DNA from: CAIKZY01 sp044374195
GTDB taxonomy: Bacteria; Actinomycetota; Actinomycetes; S36-B12
Reading direction: 5' to 3'
Assembly (NCBI GenBank): GCA_044374195.1
Contig: JBILOY010000026.1
Coordinates: 1 to 22,235 of the forward strand
DNA: 22,235 nucleotides
Shown: in pieces, positions 22,220-22,235 of the stretch
Position numbering within the stretch: position 1 is the first letter of the stretch
Layout: each line of letters begins with the position of its first letter
Made by a program: the position numbers and the translations under genes
The notes under the pieces: model-generated
Databases searched by the model: none
Seen by the model: only the letters and a program-made list of their open reading frames with translations
What the model was told of the DNA's origin: nothing

Positions 22220-22235
22220 CACACTGAAGGCATGG
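22220..22235 (+). promoter_or_regulatory. Possible promoter and first codon of a truncated next gene
   Basis: After the rlmN stop, CACACT (22220-22225) resembles an actinobacterial -10 box and ends six bases before an ATG at 22232. GAAGG in between could also be a ribosome-binding site. The window ends four bases into the putative gene, so nothing can be said about its product. Confidence 0.25.

Overview
The window is a GC-rich housekeeping segment from an actinobacterium (Actinomycetota, class Actinomycetia-like). The main evidence is gene order: glnD-ffh, rpsP-khpA-rimM-trmD, rplS-lepB-rnhB-yraN-comM-dprA-xerC, and rpsB-tsf-pyrH-frr-cdsA-rlmN with an M23 peptidase on the opposite strand before rpsB. 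This is the arrangement known from Streptomyces and Mycobacterium. Frequent GTG starts, G/C-ending codons, the 'CCD' motif in both signal peptidases and the long acidic tail on S16 agree. Genus cannot be resolved from sequence alone.

Layout. 1-3806: the 3' part of glnD (PII-modifying enzyme) followed by ffh (SRP GTPase). 3925-5688: a Tat-exported flavin oxidase of the berberine-bridge/BBE type, the one clearly accessory gene here. 5690-7992: regulatory region plus the rpsP-khpA-rimM-trmD operon (ribosomal protein, RNA chaperone, 16S maturation, tRNA methylation). 7985-9628: phosphoglucomutase pgm on the minus strand, converging on trmD and diverging from rplS. 9629-12347: rplS, two tandem signal peptidases and rnhB. 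12348-16405: yraN, comM, dprA, xerC (DNA uptake/recombination and chromosome dimer resolution), tightly packed or overlapping. 16402-16884: minus-strand M23 peptidase. 16885-22211: rpsB, tsf, pyrH, frr, cdsA, rlmN. The last 24 bases look like the start of another transcription unit.

The genes join translation (S16, S19-partner L19, S2, EF-Ts, RRF, TrmD, RimM, RlmN), protein export (Ffh, two LepB), nucleotide/lipid precursors (PyrH, CdsA), nitrogen signalling (GlnD) and DNA processing (RNase HII, DprA, ComM, XerC). I found no tRNA, rRNA, CRISPR array, insertion sequence or phage gene, and no gene-free stretch over 300 bases.

I did not find a large undescribed system. The best leads are regulatory: an 11-base element placed identically upstream of the -10 boxes of rpsP and rpsB; a matching leader hairpin in rplS and rpsB; a perfect 7-bp inverted repeat between pgm and rplS; and two DnaA-box-like repeats between rnhB and yraN. 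The secreted, probably bicovalent flavin oxidase lodged among translation genes is the most interesting protein.
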